Positions 25,537 to 33,574 of a stretch of DNA of 64,000 nucleotides are shown piece by piece. The notes beneath the pieces were generated by a model. The model was not told where the DNA came from. It searched no databases and saw only the letters and a list, made by a program, of their open reading frames with translations. Position 1 is the stretch's first letter. Every line of letters starts with the position of its first letter. The stretch comes from Ignavibacteria bacterium (lineage in GTDB: Bacteria; Bacteroidota; Ignavibacteria; Tepidaquicellales; Tepidaquicellaceae), in NCBI GenBank assembly GCA_041649015.1, contig JBAZNU010000001.1, forward strand, positions 659,920-723,919. Direction: 5' to 3'. Both the position numbers and the translations under genes were made by a program.

Positions 25537-26867
25537 ACATTTTAGAACAATTTGTAATACCGCCAAATCAGGAACATGTAGGACTTCTTACTGTTATGCA
25601 GATATTATCACTGCTGACTTTCCTGCCTTTTGTAGGAATAATGCTTGGTTCTACAGTATTTTCTGTTTACTTTCATAGAAAAGGGAGAAAGACCGGTAGC
25701 GCACTGTATAACAGAATTGCAAAAGATATTATTGATAAGCTTACGGTCGGTAAAGCTGCAGGTTTTGCACTTGGTATTCTTCCACTGATAACTATAGTTT
25801 TGGTTTATGCACAAATGTTGTATGGCGCTAAAGTAATTTCTACAAGTCTTTTGTTCTTATCTTTAATTATATATATAGTTGCTTTTATTTTCATATACAA
25901 TTATAAGAGTGCATTTCAGCTTGAAACAGTGATTAATTCACTGAAAGGAACTGCCGATATTCCGGAGGAAACAAAACAATATGAGAAGAAAATTAATTAT
26001 CTCGGCACAAGATACGGTAACTGGGGAATTGCAGCCTTGTTCGTTGCTTCATTTCTTTTTGTTGGAAGCACGACTATAGCCGCTAAGCCCGGCACCTGGT
26101 CTTCAGTGGACAACATTTTAAAGCTTGTAATATCAGCCCCAATTTGGATTAATTTTCTTTTCTTTCTATCGGCATCCTTTGCTATAACGGGAGGAGCGAT
26201 GCTTTATTTCTTCTTTGTTTGGCAGGGAGGAGTAAAGGATACATCCGATGAATATCGTGAGACAGTAAAAAAGATAGCAGTATCATCAGCATTAATAGGC
26301 TCTATTATTCAGCCGGTGTTTATATTTGCCGGAACTTTGTCCGTGCCGGCTTCGAGCTCATCATCAGGTTTTTATGCATTTGCGGGTTTCACGCTTCTTG
26401 CAATTCTGATCGTCTGTAACCTGCTTTATTATGTTTATAAAAACTCCGACCTTCATTTAAGCGGTGCAATTTTCTTTTTAATGTTTTTTGTTTTTACGTT
26501 TGCCATAGTAAAAGACCAGCTTGCATTCAGGAATGCTGTAAAAGACCATCTTCTTGTCGTGAATGCAAAAGCTGATGAACTGGCACAGGAAAAGAAAGGA
26601 AGCATAATTCAGGTTAATTCCGCAGACGGTGAAAAGATTTATAACGAAAAGTGTATTGCCTGCCATAAGTTTGATGTTAAACTTGTAGGTCCTCCGTACA
26701 AGGAAACTGTTCCAAAGTATAACGGTGACCTTAAAAAGCTTGCCGGTTATATTTATAGTCCCGTTAAGATTGATCCTTCTTATCCTGCTATGCCGAATCA
26801 GGGTCTAAAAATGAAAGAAGCAGAGGCGGTAGCAAAATATCTTATGGATAATGCCGGTAAGAAATAA
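25533..26867 (+). CDS. Polytopic membrane protein with C-terminal cytochrome c domain
   Basis: 444 residues. About eight hydrophobic helices occupy 1 to roughly 345, followed by a soluble monohaem cytochrome c domain with CIACH at 374-378 and a Met candidate in YPAMPNQGLKM. I do not recognise the membrane part as a named family. It lacks the His pattern of cytochrome b or oxidase subunits, though His16 and His49 occur near the N-terminal helices. The gene overlaps ctaB by four bases, so it belongs to the respiratory operon, probably as an electron-entry protein or oxidase partner. Following the stop is a weak hairpin-forming stretch (26881-26910) without a convincing T run. Confidence 0.75.
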   Translation: MNILEQFVIPPNQEHVGLLTVMQILSLLTFLPFVGIMLGSTVFSVYFHRKGRKTGSALYNRIAKDIIDKLTVGKAAGFALGILPLITIVLVYAQMLYGAKVISTSLLFLSLIIYIVAFIFIYNYKSAFQLETVINSLKGTADIPEETKQYEKKINYLGTRYGNWGIAALFVASFLFVGSTTIAAKPGTWSSVDNILKLVISAPIWINFLFFLSASFAITGGAMLYFFFVWQGGVKDTSDEYRETVKKIAVSSALIGSIIQPVFIFAGTLSVPASSSSSGFYAFAGFTLLAILIVCNLLYYVYKNSDLHLSGAIFFLMFFVFTFAIVKDQLAFRNAVKDHLLVVNAKADELAQEKKGSIIQVNSADGEKIYNEKCIACHKFDVKLVGPPYKETVPKYNGDLKKLAGYIYSPVKIDPSYPAMPNQGLKMKEAEAVAKYLMDNAGKK

Positions 26868-26954
26868 TTTTTCCCCACAAATTTCTCAAATTATCACAAA
26901 TAAGAGAAATATAAAAAATAAATATGTTGTTAAGTAAGCTCGGGATCAAAACTT

Positions 26955-27332
26955 ATGGCCGAAGAATATATTTATAAAGAAGAGTGCTTTAAAATAATTG
27001 GTTGTGCAATGGAAGTACACAAACACTTGGGTAATGGATTTCTTGAGGCTGTGTACCAGGAGGCACTTCGTTATGAGTTTTTGAAAAATGCTATTCCTTT
27101 TCAGGAACTCAAACCCATAGAAATTCACTATAAAGATATGGTTTTGGAAAAACATTATATCGCTGATTTTATTTGCTATGACCTTATTGTAATAGAGCTA
27201 AAAGTGGCAAAGAACTTATGTGACGAACATTATTCTCAGGTCCTGAACTATCTTAATGCTACCAAATTAAAACTTGGGCTTTTAATTAACTTCGGCAGTC
27301 CTTCACTTCAGTATAAAAGGATAATTCTTTAA
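26955..27332 (+). CDS. GxxExxY family protein (PD-(D/E)xK-like fold)
   Basis: A 125-residue protein of the GxxExxY family, named after GFLEAVY here (Gly28, Glu31, Tyr34). The downstream Asp71 and ELK (Glu81, Lys83) give the PD-(D/E)xK-like core found in these small proteins. Its biological role is not established; the nuclease-like fold suggests nucleic acid handling. The last 27 codons (from 27252) lie within the first copy of a 209-bp tandem repeat, so three extra copies of this gene tail follow downstream. The gene itself is complete, with the normal C-terminus YKRIIL. It is probably a separate transcription unit from the oxidase operon. Confidence 0.88.
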   Translation: MAEEYIYKEECFKIIGCAMEVHKHLGNGFLEAVYQEALRYEFLKNAIPFQELKPIEIHYKDMVLEKHYIADFICYDLIVIELKVAKNLCDEHYSQVLNYLNATKLKLGLLINFGSPSLQYKRIIL

Positions 27333-28087
27333 GTCTTACTTTTGTGCAGATTTGGTGATGTATGAAAAAGATCTTATATTTTCTTCTGTTTTTCCTCTGT
27401 GATAATTTGTGTAATTTGTGGGAAAATATTTATGGAAGCAGATAACAAATCAAATTCAAACTTAATGCTACCAAGTTAAAACTTGGGCTTTTAATTAACT
27501 TCGGCAATCCTTCACTTCAGTATAAAAGGATAATTCTTTAAGTATTACTTTTGTGCAGATTTGGTGATGCATGAAAAAGGTCTTATATTTTCTTCTGTTT
27601 CTCCTTTGTGAAAATTTGTGTAATTTGTGGGAAAATATTTATGGAAGCAGATAACAAATCAAATTCAAACTTAATGCTACCAAATTAAAACTTGGGCTTT
27701 TAATTAACTTCGGCAGTCCTTCACTTCAGTATAAAAGGATAATTCTTTAAGTCTTACTTTTGTGCAAATTTGGTGATGCATGAAAAAGGTCTTATATTTT
27801 CTTCTACCTCTCCTTTGTGCAAATTTGTGTAATTTGTGGGAAAATATTTATGGAAGCAGATAACAAATCATATTCAAACTTAATGCTACCAAATTAAAAC
27901 TTGGGCTTTTAATTAACTTCGGCAGTCCTTCACTTCAGTATAAAAGGATAATTCTTTAAGTATTACTTTTGTGCAAATTTGGTGATGTATGAAAAAATCT
28001 TATATTTTCTTCTGTCTCTCCTTTGTGAAAATTTGTGTAATTAGTGGGAAAATATTTATGGAAGCAGATAAAAAATCATATTCAAGG
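27252..28087. repeat. Four tandem copies of a 209-bp unit
   Basis: Copies begin at 27252, 27461, 27670 and 27879, an exact 209-base period, with only a few substitutions each. The unit consists of the last 27 codons of the GxxExxY gene, the following spacer with aatttgtgtaatttgtggga, and the first codons (MEADNKS) of the small membrane ORF at 28058. Because 209 is not a multiple of 3, the internal copies do not extend either gene. High identity suggests a recent amplification. The segment 27333-28057 holds nothing else. Confidence 0.92.
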
Positions 28088-28207
28088 CCTAAAGGTATGT
28101 TAGTAACTTCAATAGTTTCTTCAATATTATTATTGTTACTAATAATATCCGGAGTTTATTTTACAATGATGTCTGTAATTCTTTTCTATATTCCGGGTTC
28201 TACATAG
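28058..28207 (+). CDS. Small hydrophobic protein after the tandem repeat
   Basis: A possible 49-residue protein: a charged start (MEADKKSYSRPKG) followed by one strongly hydrophobic helix (about 15-45) ending YIPGST. A longer in-frame ATG at 27989 would add 23 residues, but these are encoded by repeat DNA and look non-coding. The first seven codons are duplicated in each upstream 209-bp copy. No family is recognised. It could be a small membrane protein or a remnant of a longer one. Confidence 0.4.
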   Translation: MEADKKSYSRPKGMLVTSIVSSILLLLLIISGVYFTMMSVILFYIPGST

Positions 28208-28275
28208 AATCCATCTATTATAGCATTATTTTACAGTATTGTTTCCTTTTCTGTGATGTGCGGATTATCAAATGT

Positions 28276-29469
28276 TTAAAGCTGTATTAAAGCCATTCCT
28301 CCTTCAGATGTCTCTTTGTAAATACTTGGTATATCATGCCCCGTCTGATTCATAGTTTTTACTATTTTATCAAAACTGACAAGATGTCTTCCGTCGCTTA
28401 ACAGTGCGTAAGTTGCAGTATTTAAAGCTTTCTCTGCCGCGAATGCATTCCTCTCAATACATGGCGCTTGAACAAGTCCGCCAATCGGGTCGCAGGTCAG
28501 ACCAAGATGATGTTCAATCCCCATCTCTGCTGCATATTCTATTTGCTGAGGAGTTCCGCCAAGCAATTGCGAAGCCGCCGCTGCTGCCATCGCACACGCA
28601 GTTCCAACTTCTCCCTGGCATCCGACTTCCGCACCGGATATCGAAGCGTTTTCTTTTACAACATTTCCAAACAATCCCGCTGTTAAAAGCGCACGCAATA
28701 TTTTCTTATCTGAAAAGTCAAGACTTTCTTTCATTCTGTATAGCACGGCAGGTACTACACCCGCAGAACCGCAGGTTGGAGCCGTCACAACTTTACCTCC
28801 GGAAGCATTTTCTTCAGAGACGGCAAGAGCATAAGAAAATGTCAGTGTTTTCTTCTTTAGCGAACCGCTGAAACTTTTTGATTTAATGAAATAACTTGCA
28901 GCTTTTCTCGTTAGGTTCAAACCCCCGGGCAAAACACCCTCAGCTTCCAATCCTCTCTGAATCGTCTTCTGCATCACTTCCCAGACTTTTTTCAGATGGT
29001 CAAATATTTCCGGTCCTTCGATCATTTCTGCATATTCCCAGTATGAGCGTCCTGTTTTTTGAGTCCATTTTAGTATGTCGGAAATAAAGGTCATGTCGTA
29101 AATATTGTTCGTCTCGTTATTCTTTTTGCCGTCGGTTATCTTTCCCCCTCCAACACTATAAACAGTCCATTCTTCATAAGGTTTACCGCTTAAGTCTAAC
29201 GCTTCAAACTTCATAGCATTTGGATGATATGACAGAAACTTTGTTGGTTCCCAGAGTATCTCTGTTTTTGTTGGTTTCAATGCTTCGTTTATTGCTTTAT
29301 CGGTCAGATGCCCTCTGCCCGTTGCGGCAAGGCTTCCGTACAAAGTTACTCTGTATGAAAGAGCATTTATAGTTCTTTCTTTAAATTGCTCCGCTGCTTT
29401 GCGGGGACCCATCGTGTGGCTGCTCGAAGGTCCGTATCCTATTTTGTATATTTCTTTTATGGATTCCAT
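28276..29469 (-). CDS. sdaA: L-serine dehydratase (iron-sulfur, single chain)
   Basis: Deaminates L-serine to pyruvate and ammonia using an oxygen-sensitive 4Fe-4S cluster. The N-terminal beta domain starts SIKEIYKIG then GPSSSHTMGP, the hallmark of the family. The catalytic alpha domain carries APTCGSAG, and the likely cluster cysteines are in GCQGEVG, LTCDPIGG and APCIERN. I choose ATG 29469, which puts the protein right at MESIKEIYKIG as in other members; a TTG at 29499 would add ten residues. It is 397 residues, a normal length for the fused one-chain form. No operon partner is apparent; the next minus-strand gene upstream ends in its own terminator. Confidence 0.95.
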   Translation of the reverse strand: MESIKEIYKIGYGPSSSHTMGPRKAAEQFKERTINALSYRVTLYGSLAATGRGHLTDKAINEALKPTKTEILWEPTKFLSYHPNAMKFEALDLSGKPYEEWTVYSVGGGKITDGKKNNETNNIYDMTFISDILKWTQKTGRSYWEYAEMIEGPEIFDHLKKVWEVMQKTIQRGLEAEGVLPGGLNLTRKAASYFIKSKSFSGSLKKKTLTFSYALAVSEENASGGKVVTAPTCGSAGVVPAVLYRMKESLDFSDKKILRALLTAGLFGNVVKENASISGAEVGCQGEVGTACAMAAAAASQLLGGTPQQIEYAAEMGIEHHLGLTCDPIGGLVQAPCIERNAFAAEKALNTATYALLSDGRHLVSFDKIVKTMNQTGHDIPSIYKETSEGGMALIQL

Positions 29470-29538
29470 TTTTATTGTTTCCGCATATTTTGATTTCAAT
29501 TAATTTAATTAATTCATACATAAAATGGTAAAACAAAA

Positions 29539-29567
29539 AAGGGGATAAACACAGCGTGTATCCCCTT
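29539..29567 (-). terminator. Rho-independent terminator
   Basis: A 9-bp stem aaggggata (29539-29547) pairs with tatcccctt (29559-29567) and is extended inside by cac/gtg. On the minus strand a T run follows (ttttttgtttt). It lies 19 bases past the stop of the lipoprotein gene at 29586-30443. Confidence 0.85.
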
Positions 29568-29585
29568 CTTGGTTTGCTGTAATCG

Positions 29586-30443
29586 TCAATACTTTGATAT
29601 GTTTATTGTTTTGCTTACCAGGCCTAAAATACTTATTCCCATGTTCTGGTCACTCTTCACAACCGTTCCTGCTATAAAGTTTTTTGTTGAACCGCCGCTG
29701 TCAAGTTTGTAGTTAACTATCCATAAATCCTGCGGAAATCCCGTTAAAGAAGCTATATACGACGGCAAATTCAGCGTCCCTAGTCCTGGTATTAAAAACA
29801 TGTTCACCGTTTTGTTCGTACCTGATTGTGAAAAGAATGCATTACCGTTAAACGTACTCGAGGACGGTAAAAACGACGCATCAAATCTTATTACAGGGTT
29901 TGAAGAAAAACTTAAGTCGTATGCAGAGTCGCTGTTTAATAGGCTGTCCTTTTTTGTGCTTATTTTAAAGTTCGAATTTGTTATTAGTCCAAGCGCTCCT
30001 GATACGATGTTTTTCGCAGAGGTATCTGCAATTAAAGAAAGAATTGTATTCGTATTAAATAAAGCCGTTAGTTCAATACAATCTCTTGTTCCTGGAACTG
30101 GGTTTGGTGTATATACAGCCAGATCTGTCGTTCCGGGTTTCTTGAAGATGTACAGCCATGCACCCACATTGTTCGGGTCAGTAATCCCCGATGTAAGCGT
30201 AATGTCTGTTTTGCCTTTGTCGTTTCCTTCAAAGAGAACATTCTTTCCGAATATCATTACCAGCTCTGTACTTGGAGAGTATTTTCTTTGTGCTTGTGCA
30301 TAAGCAGAGTCAAGCCGTTCTTTTGCTGTAATCTTGTTGCTGACAAGATCGTTAATGATGTTTGTTGTGGTGTCGCTGCATGAATATATCGACGATAAAA
30401 TTAATGCAAATACAAATAACATTAAAGCATGTTTTCTTTTCAT
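29586..30443 (-). CDS. Putative lipoprotein of unknown function
   Basis: 285 residues with a lipoprotein signal peptide: a basic start (MKRKH), a hydrophobic core, and SSIYSC with the lipidated Cys at 22. The mature part starts with Ser/Asp/Thr residues and is probably anchored in the outer membrane. The rest is rich in Ser, Thr and Asn, with a short helical stretch (KERLDSAYAQAQRKY, about 41-56) followed by mostly beta-type sequence. I recognise no domain. It has its own terminator downstream and a 110-bp gap to the next lipoprotein gene upstream. Confidence 0.75.
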   Translation of the reverse strand: MKRKHALMLFVFALILSSIYSCSDTTTNIINDLVSNKITAKERLDSAYAQAQRKYSPSTELVMIFGKNVLFEGNDKGKTDITLTSGITDPNNVGAWLYIFKKPGTTDLAVYTPNPVPGTRDCIELTALFNTNTILSLIADTSAKNIVSGALGLITNSNFKISTKKDSLLNSDSAYDLSFSSNPVIRFDASFLPSSSTFNGNAFFSQSGTNKTVNMFLIPGLGTLNLPSYIASLTGFPQDLWIVNYKLDSGGSTKNFIAGTVVKSDQNMGISILGLVSKTINISKY

Positions 30444-30553
30444 TTTCTTATGTTTGTTTATAAAAAGATAATATCAATATAACATATAATATACCTCTTT
30501 TGTTTTGCCGAGGCAAAACAACTGATAATTACAGCACTGTATTTAAAATTTTC

Positions 30554-31084
30554 TTACTTGAACTTCAGATTAAACTTACCGTCTGTTACCTCGAGCTTCT
30601 TTTCAGTTCCGTCTTCAAGCGTGCCCGTTGTTGACGCGGTAAACGTTCCCTCTATATGAGTGTCGTCAAGCTTTGTAACAACGACTTTACCGGTTTCCGA
30701 CCAATACTGATCATAATCTTCTGAACCTTTTGCCCGGTCTTTGTTCGTCCTGTATTGCAGGTGTCCCCCGGTACTTGCCTTGTCGAGTTGAAACTCTCCG
30801 GTTTTTGCAGGTGTTTTAACTATTACAAAAATATCCTCATATTTTCCCTTTTCCTCTTGTATTGTAGCGTAGATGTTAAATGATTTTCCGTCTTTCATCG
30901 CATAAGCTTCTCCGTCTTTCATAGTAAATTCTTTGCCGTCAAGCTTGCAGAATATACCCGTAGTAAACTCTGTTTTCTTCACATCTTTGTTTTCTGTTAC
31001 AGGTTTGTCCTCTTTCTTTGAACAACTGGTTAATAATGTAATAATAACCAGAAATGCTAGCAATTTGGAAATGCTCCCTTTCAT
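30554..31084 (-). CDS. Putative lipoprotein of unknown function
   Basis: 176 residues with a clear lipobox, LLTSC (Cys21), after a short hydrophobic signal. The mature protein starts SKKEDKPVTENKD. The remaining beta-rich sequence (CKLDGKEF ... IYATIQEE ... GTFTASTTGTLEDG ... GKFNLKFK) resembles small lipocalin-like or DUF-type lipoproteins of Bacteroidota, such as those that sense or bind a ligand in the envelope, but I cannot name a family. Confidence 0.75.
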   Translation of the reverse strand: MKGSISKLLAFLVIITLLTSCSKKEDKPVTENKDVKKTEFTTGIFCKLDGKEFTMKDGEAYAMKDGKSFNIYATIQEEKGKYEDIFVIVKTPAKTGEFQLDKASTGGHLQYRTNKDRAKGSEDYDQYWSETGKVVVTKLDDTHIEGTFTASTTGTLEDGTEKKLEVTDGKFNLKFK

Positions 31085-31166
31085 TATTCCTCGCTATTAA
31101 ATTGTTAAAACATAATTTAATTTCTTTAATATTGAAATTCTATATAATATTAAAGGTACGAAAACA

Positions 31167-31194
31167 AAAACCCGCCTCCGGAAAGACGGGTTTT
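31167..31194 (-). terminator. Rho-independent terminator of the OYE-family reductase gene
   Basis: aaaacccg (31167-31174) pairs with cgggtttt (31187-31194) around a 12-base loop. On the minus strand a T-rich tract follows. It lies 36 bases past the stop codon of the reductase. Confidence 0.8.
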
Positions 31195-31230
31195 GTCGAA
31201 TATATTCACATTATCTTTTACCCGCTGCTC

Positions 31231-32322
31231 TTATGCCGAATAAAATGGATAATCTGTGTATCCCTTTTCATCCGCTGTATAAAACGCATTTGTGTTAAGG
31301 TCTGTGTTTAAAGTCCATCCGTTCTTTAATCTTTCAACTAAATCAGGATTGTTTATAAAGGGTCTTCCAAATGCAACTAAATTAGCAGTCCCTTTTTCAA
31401 GCTCAGCTTCTGCGCTTTCAAGTCCATAACCTCCGCTGAGTATTAAGGTGTTATTGAATTCGTGTCTTATGATTTCCTTTACGCCCCTCGGTACTTCAGG
31501 CGCTCCCATAGCACTGTGGTCAACTACGTGTATATAAACAAGTTCAAGCTTGTTTAATTCTGCCGCCAAATATTTATATGTTTCTTCGATCTCCATGTAT
31601 AAAGACATATCGCCGTTAACCCCGTATGGAGAAAGCCTTATCGCCGTTTTATCTTTGCCTATTGCCTTAACCGTTGCTTCTGCCGTTTCTAGTACAAACC
31701 TGCATCTGTTTTCTATACTGCCGCCGTATTCATCTTCTCTTATGTTAGTGTGCGGATTTAAAAACTGCTCGAGGAGATATCCGTTTGCACCATGCAGCTC
31801 AACTCCGTCAAATCCTGCTTTAATAGCATTCTTCGCAGCTGTCACATATTCGTTCTTTGTTGTCTCTAATTCCTCTTTTGTAAGCGCATTTGGCTCTGTG
31901 TGGTCTTGAAGTTCCTGTGTATCAGTCCACATTTTACCTCCTGCCTTTACTGCTGATGGCGCAAAAACCTTGGCACCTTCGGGCATGTTATCAAAATGAC
32001 TTATCCTTCCTGTGTGCATAAGCTGTACAAATATTTTGCCGCCCTTTTTGTGAACAGCGTCGGTTACTTTTCTCCAGCCATCAACCTGCTCTTTGCTGTA
32101 TATCCCGGGTATTCTTGCGTATCCTAATCCGTTGGGTGAAGGAGATGTACCCTCCGTTACGATTAATCCCGCTCCGGCTCTTTGTGAATAGTATTCAGTC
32201 ATTAAGTCGTTTGGTATATTGCCTATTGCCCTTGATCGTGTCATCGGTGCCATCACTATGTGATTGCTTAGCTCGATGCTGCCGAGTCTGTAACTCTGAA
32301 ATATTTTCTTTGCTTTGTTCAT
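31231..32322 (-). CDS. Old yellow enzyme family alkene reductase (NemA-like)
   Basis: An FMN-dependent NAD(P)H:flavin oxidoreductase of the OYE family, reducing activated alkenes, maleimides or nitro compounds. Family motifs are NHIVMAPMTRSRA near the N-terminus, GAGLIVTEGTSPSP, the substrate-binding His/Asn pair in ELHGANGYL, the adjacent QFLNPHTNIREDEYGGS block, and the C-terminal LVAFGRPFINNPDLVERL. I start at ATG 32322 (MNKAKKIFQSYRLG), which gives 363 residues, typical for the family. A further upstream start would add 27 residues unlike any family N-terminus. The gene is monocistronic, with a terminator at 31167-31194 and a perfect 14-bp palindrome about 47 bases upstream. Confidence 0.93.
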   Translation of the reverse strand: MNKAKKIFQSYRLGSIELSNHIVMAPMTRSRAIGNIPNDLMTEYYSQRAGAGLIVTEGTSPSPNGLGYARIPGIYSKEQVDGWRKVTDAVHKKGGKIFVQLMHTGRISHFDNMPEGAKVFAPSAVKAGGKMWTDTQELQDHTEPNALTKEELETTKNEYVTAAKNAIKAGFDGVELHGANGYLLEQFLNPHTNIREDEYGGSIENRCRFVLETAEATVKAIGKDKTAIRLSPYGVNGDMSLYMEIEETYKYLAAELNKLELVYIHVVDHSAMGAPEVPRGVKEIIRHEFNNTLILSGGYGLESAEAELEKGTANLVAFGRPFINNPDLVERLKNGWTLNTDLNTNAFYTADEKGYTDYPFYSA

Positions 32323-32368
32323 TTTATGTTTGTTTAAGTTTATATTTAGTTTGTTTATAAATAAAACG

Positions 32369-32382
32369 TATGTATATACATA
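32369..32382. promoter_or_regulatory. Palindrome upstream of the OYE-family gene
   Basis: tatgtatatacata is a perfect 14-bp palindrome in the divergent region between the OYE gene (minus) and the DinB-like gene (plus). OYE genes are often controlled by electrophile-sensing repressors, so an operator is possible. The sequence is AT-only apart from one G and one C, so chance symmetry is a real alternative. Confidence 0.35.
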
Positions 32383-32466
32383 TAAGTTCCTTAATAATTG
32401 CATTATAAAATGTTTTCAGAATTGTTACATTCATTCTTTATTCAGTAAACTTAATCAATTACTTTT

Positions 32467-32958
32467 ATGTCATACAAAGCATTAAAGATGGAGTTGCAGT
32501 ACGAATCTGCAGGAACACGAAAACTTCTTGAAAGAATCCCGGAGGGCAAACTTGGTTTTAAACCTCACGAAAAGTCTATGGAACTCAAAATGTTGGCACT
32601 GCATGTAGCTATGTTGCCCGATTTTGTAGAGACTATATTGACTATGAATGAAATTGACTTTGGAGATATGGACTTTACACCGCCCGAAGTTAAATCAACC
32701 GCCGATATTCTTAAAATTTTTGACGAGTCCCTGAAGAAAGCTCTTGATCTTCTGGATAAAGCAGACGATAAAACATTGATGGATAAATGGACTGCCAAAA
32801 TGAAGGGTGAAGTTGTTTTTGAATCACCGAGAGTATCTTCGTTAAGAGGCATGACGTACAATCACCTTTACCATCACCGCGGACAGCTGACCGTGTACCT
32901 CAGATTGCTTGATGTTCCTTTGCCTGGAATTTACGGTCCTTCAGCCGACGAACAGTAA
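32467..32958 (+). CDS. DinB-like four-helix protein
   Basis: 163 residues with the pattern of the DinB/YfiT-like superfamily: an N-terminal helix (ALKMELQYESAGTRKLLERIPEGKLGFKPHEKS has the family's boundary), a His in LALHVAML at 47, and a C-terminal helix with NHLYHHRGQLTVYLR carrying two further His. Three such His bind a divalent metal in this fold. Relatives include thiol-dependent S-transferases, but no substrate can be assigned here. It is separated by 3 bases from the DUF429 gene, so the two are likely co-transcribed. Confidence 0.85.
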   Translation: MSYKALKMELQYESAGTRKLLERIPEGKLGFKPHEKSMELKMLALHVAMLPDFVETILTMNEIDFGDMDFTPPEVKSTADILKIFDESLKKALDLLDKADDKTLMDKWTAKMKGEVVFESPRVSSLRGMTYNHLYHHRGQLTVYLRLLDVPLPGIYGPSADEQ

Positions 32959-32961
32959 TAG

Positions 32962-33561
32962 ATGATAACCAGAGTTGTAGGTATTGACCTTGCCGGCAGC
33001 CCCAAAAGGGATACCGGCATTTGTCTTATGCATAATAAAAGAGTTACGAAGTATGCAACACTTCATGAAAATGATGAGATTATTTCGTTCGTGAAAAATG
33101 CAGCCCCTGAAATCATTGGTATTGATGCTCCCCTTTCACTTCCACCCGGTAGAAAATCTCTTGATGATAATAACGGCGTGCATCTTAGAGAATGCGATAA
33201 GGAACTTACAAAACTTAAAATAAGATTCTTCCCGATTACTCTCGGTCCCATGCGTATGCTCACAATCCGCGGTCTCGAATTAAAGAAAATATTTAAGCGT
33301 ATGGGATACAATTCCTATGAAATGTTTCCGGGTGCAACGCAGGATGTACTTGGCATTCCGCGCAAACAGCATTCAATGGTTGGTTTGTTTAAAGGTCTCG
33401 AAAAGCTTGGTATTAAAGGCCTTAAGAAAGATATGAATAATGACGAACTCGATGCCGTAACCTGTGCCTATACTGCCTACCTTTATCAAAGAGGTAAAGC
33501 AGAGATTCTTGGTTCATTAAAAAAGGGTGCTATCATTATTCCGAAAGCACCCTCTCGATAA
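32962..33561 (+). CDS. DUF429 family protein
   Basis: 199 residues of the DUF429 family, an RNase H-like fold group with no proven activity. The N-terminal VVGIDLAGSPKRDTG, the central IIGIDAPLSLPPG and the C-terminal NNDELDAVTCAYTAYLY blocks hold the conserved acidic residues (Asp9, the IDAP Asp, and the DELD pair) that form the expected metal-binding cluster. Cytoplasmic, with no signal peptide. It follows the DinB-like gene by 3 bases and converges on the adenine deaminase gene. Confidence 0.85.
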   Translation: MITRVVGIDLAGSPKRDTGICLMHNKRVTKYATLHENDEIISFVKNAAPEIIGIDAPLSLPPGRKSLDDNNGVHLRECDKELTKLKIRFFPITLGPMRMLTIRGLELKKIFKRMGYNSYEMFPGATQDVLGIPRKQHSMVGLFKGLEKLGIKGLKKDMNNDELDAVTCAYTAYLYQRGKAEILGSLKKGAIIIPKAPSR

Positions 33562-33574
33562 AAATATAATTATT

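Noticed and set aside
26881..26910. atttctc/gagaaat hairpin after the respiratory operon as a terminator
   Set aside because: The stem is weak and AT-rich, the loop is 16 bases and there is no proper T run.
27252..28087. CRISPR-like array at the 209-bp repeats
   Set aside because: The units are long, contiguous and contain no unique spacers; they are copies of a gene junction.
28404..28871. 155-codon plus-strand frame inside sdaA
   Set aside because: It is the antisense shadow of a well-conserved enzyme gene.
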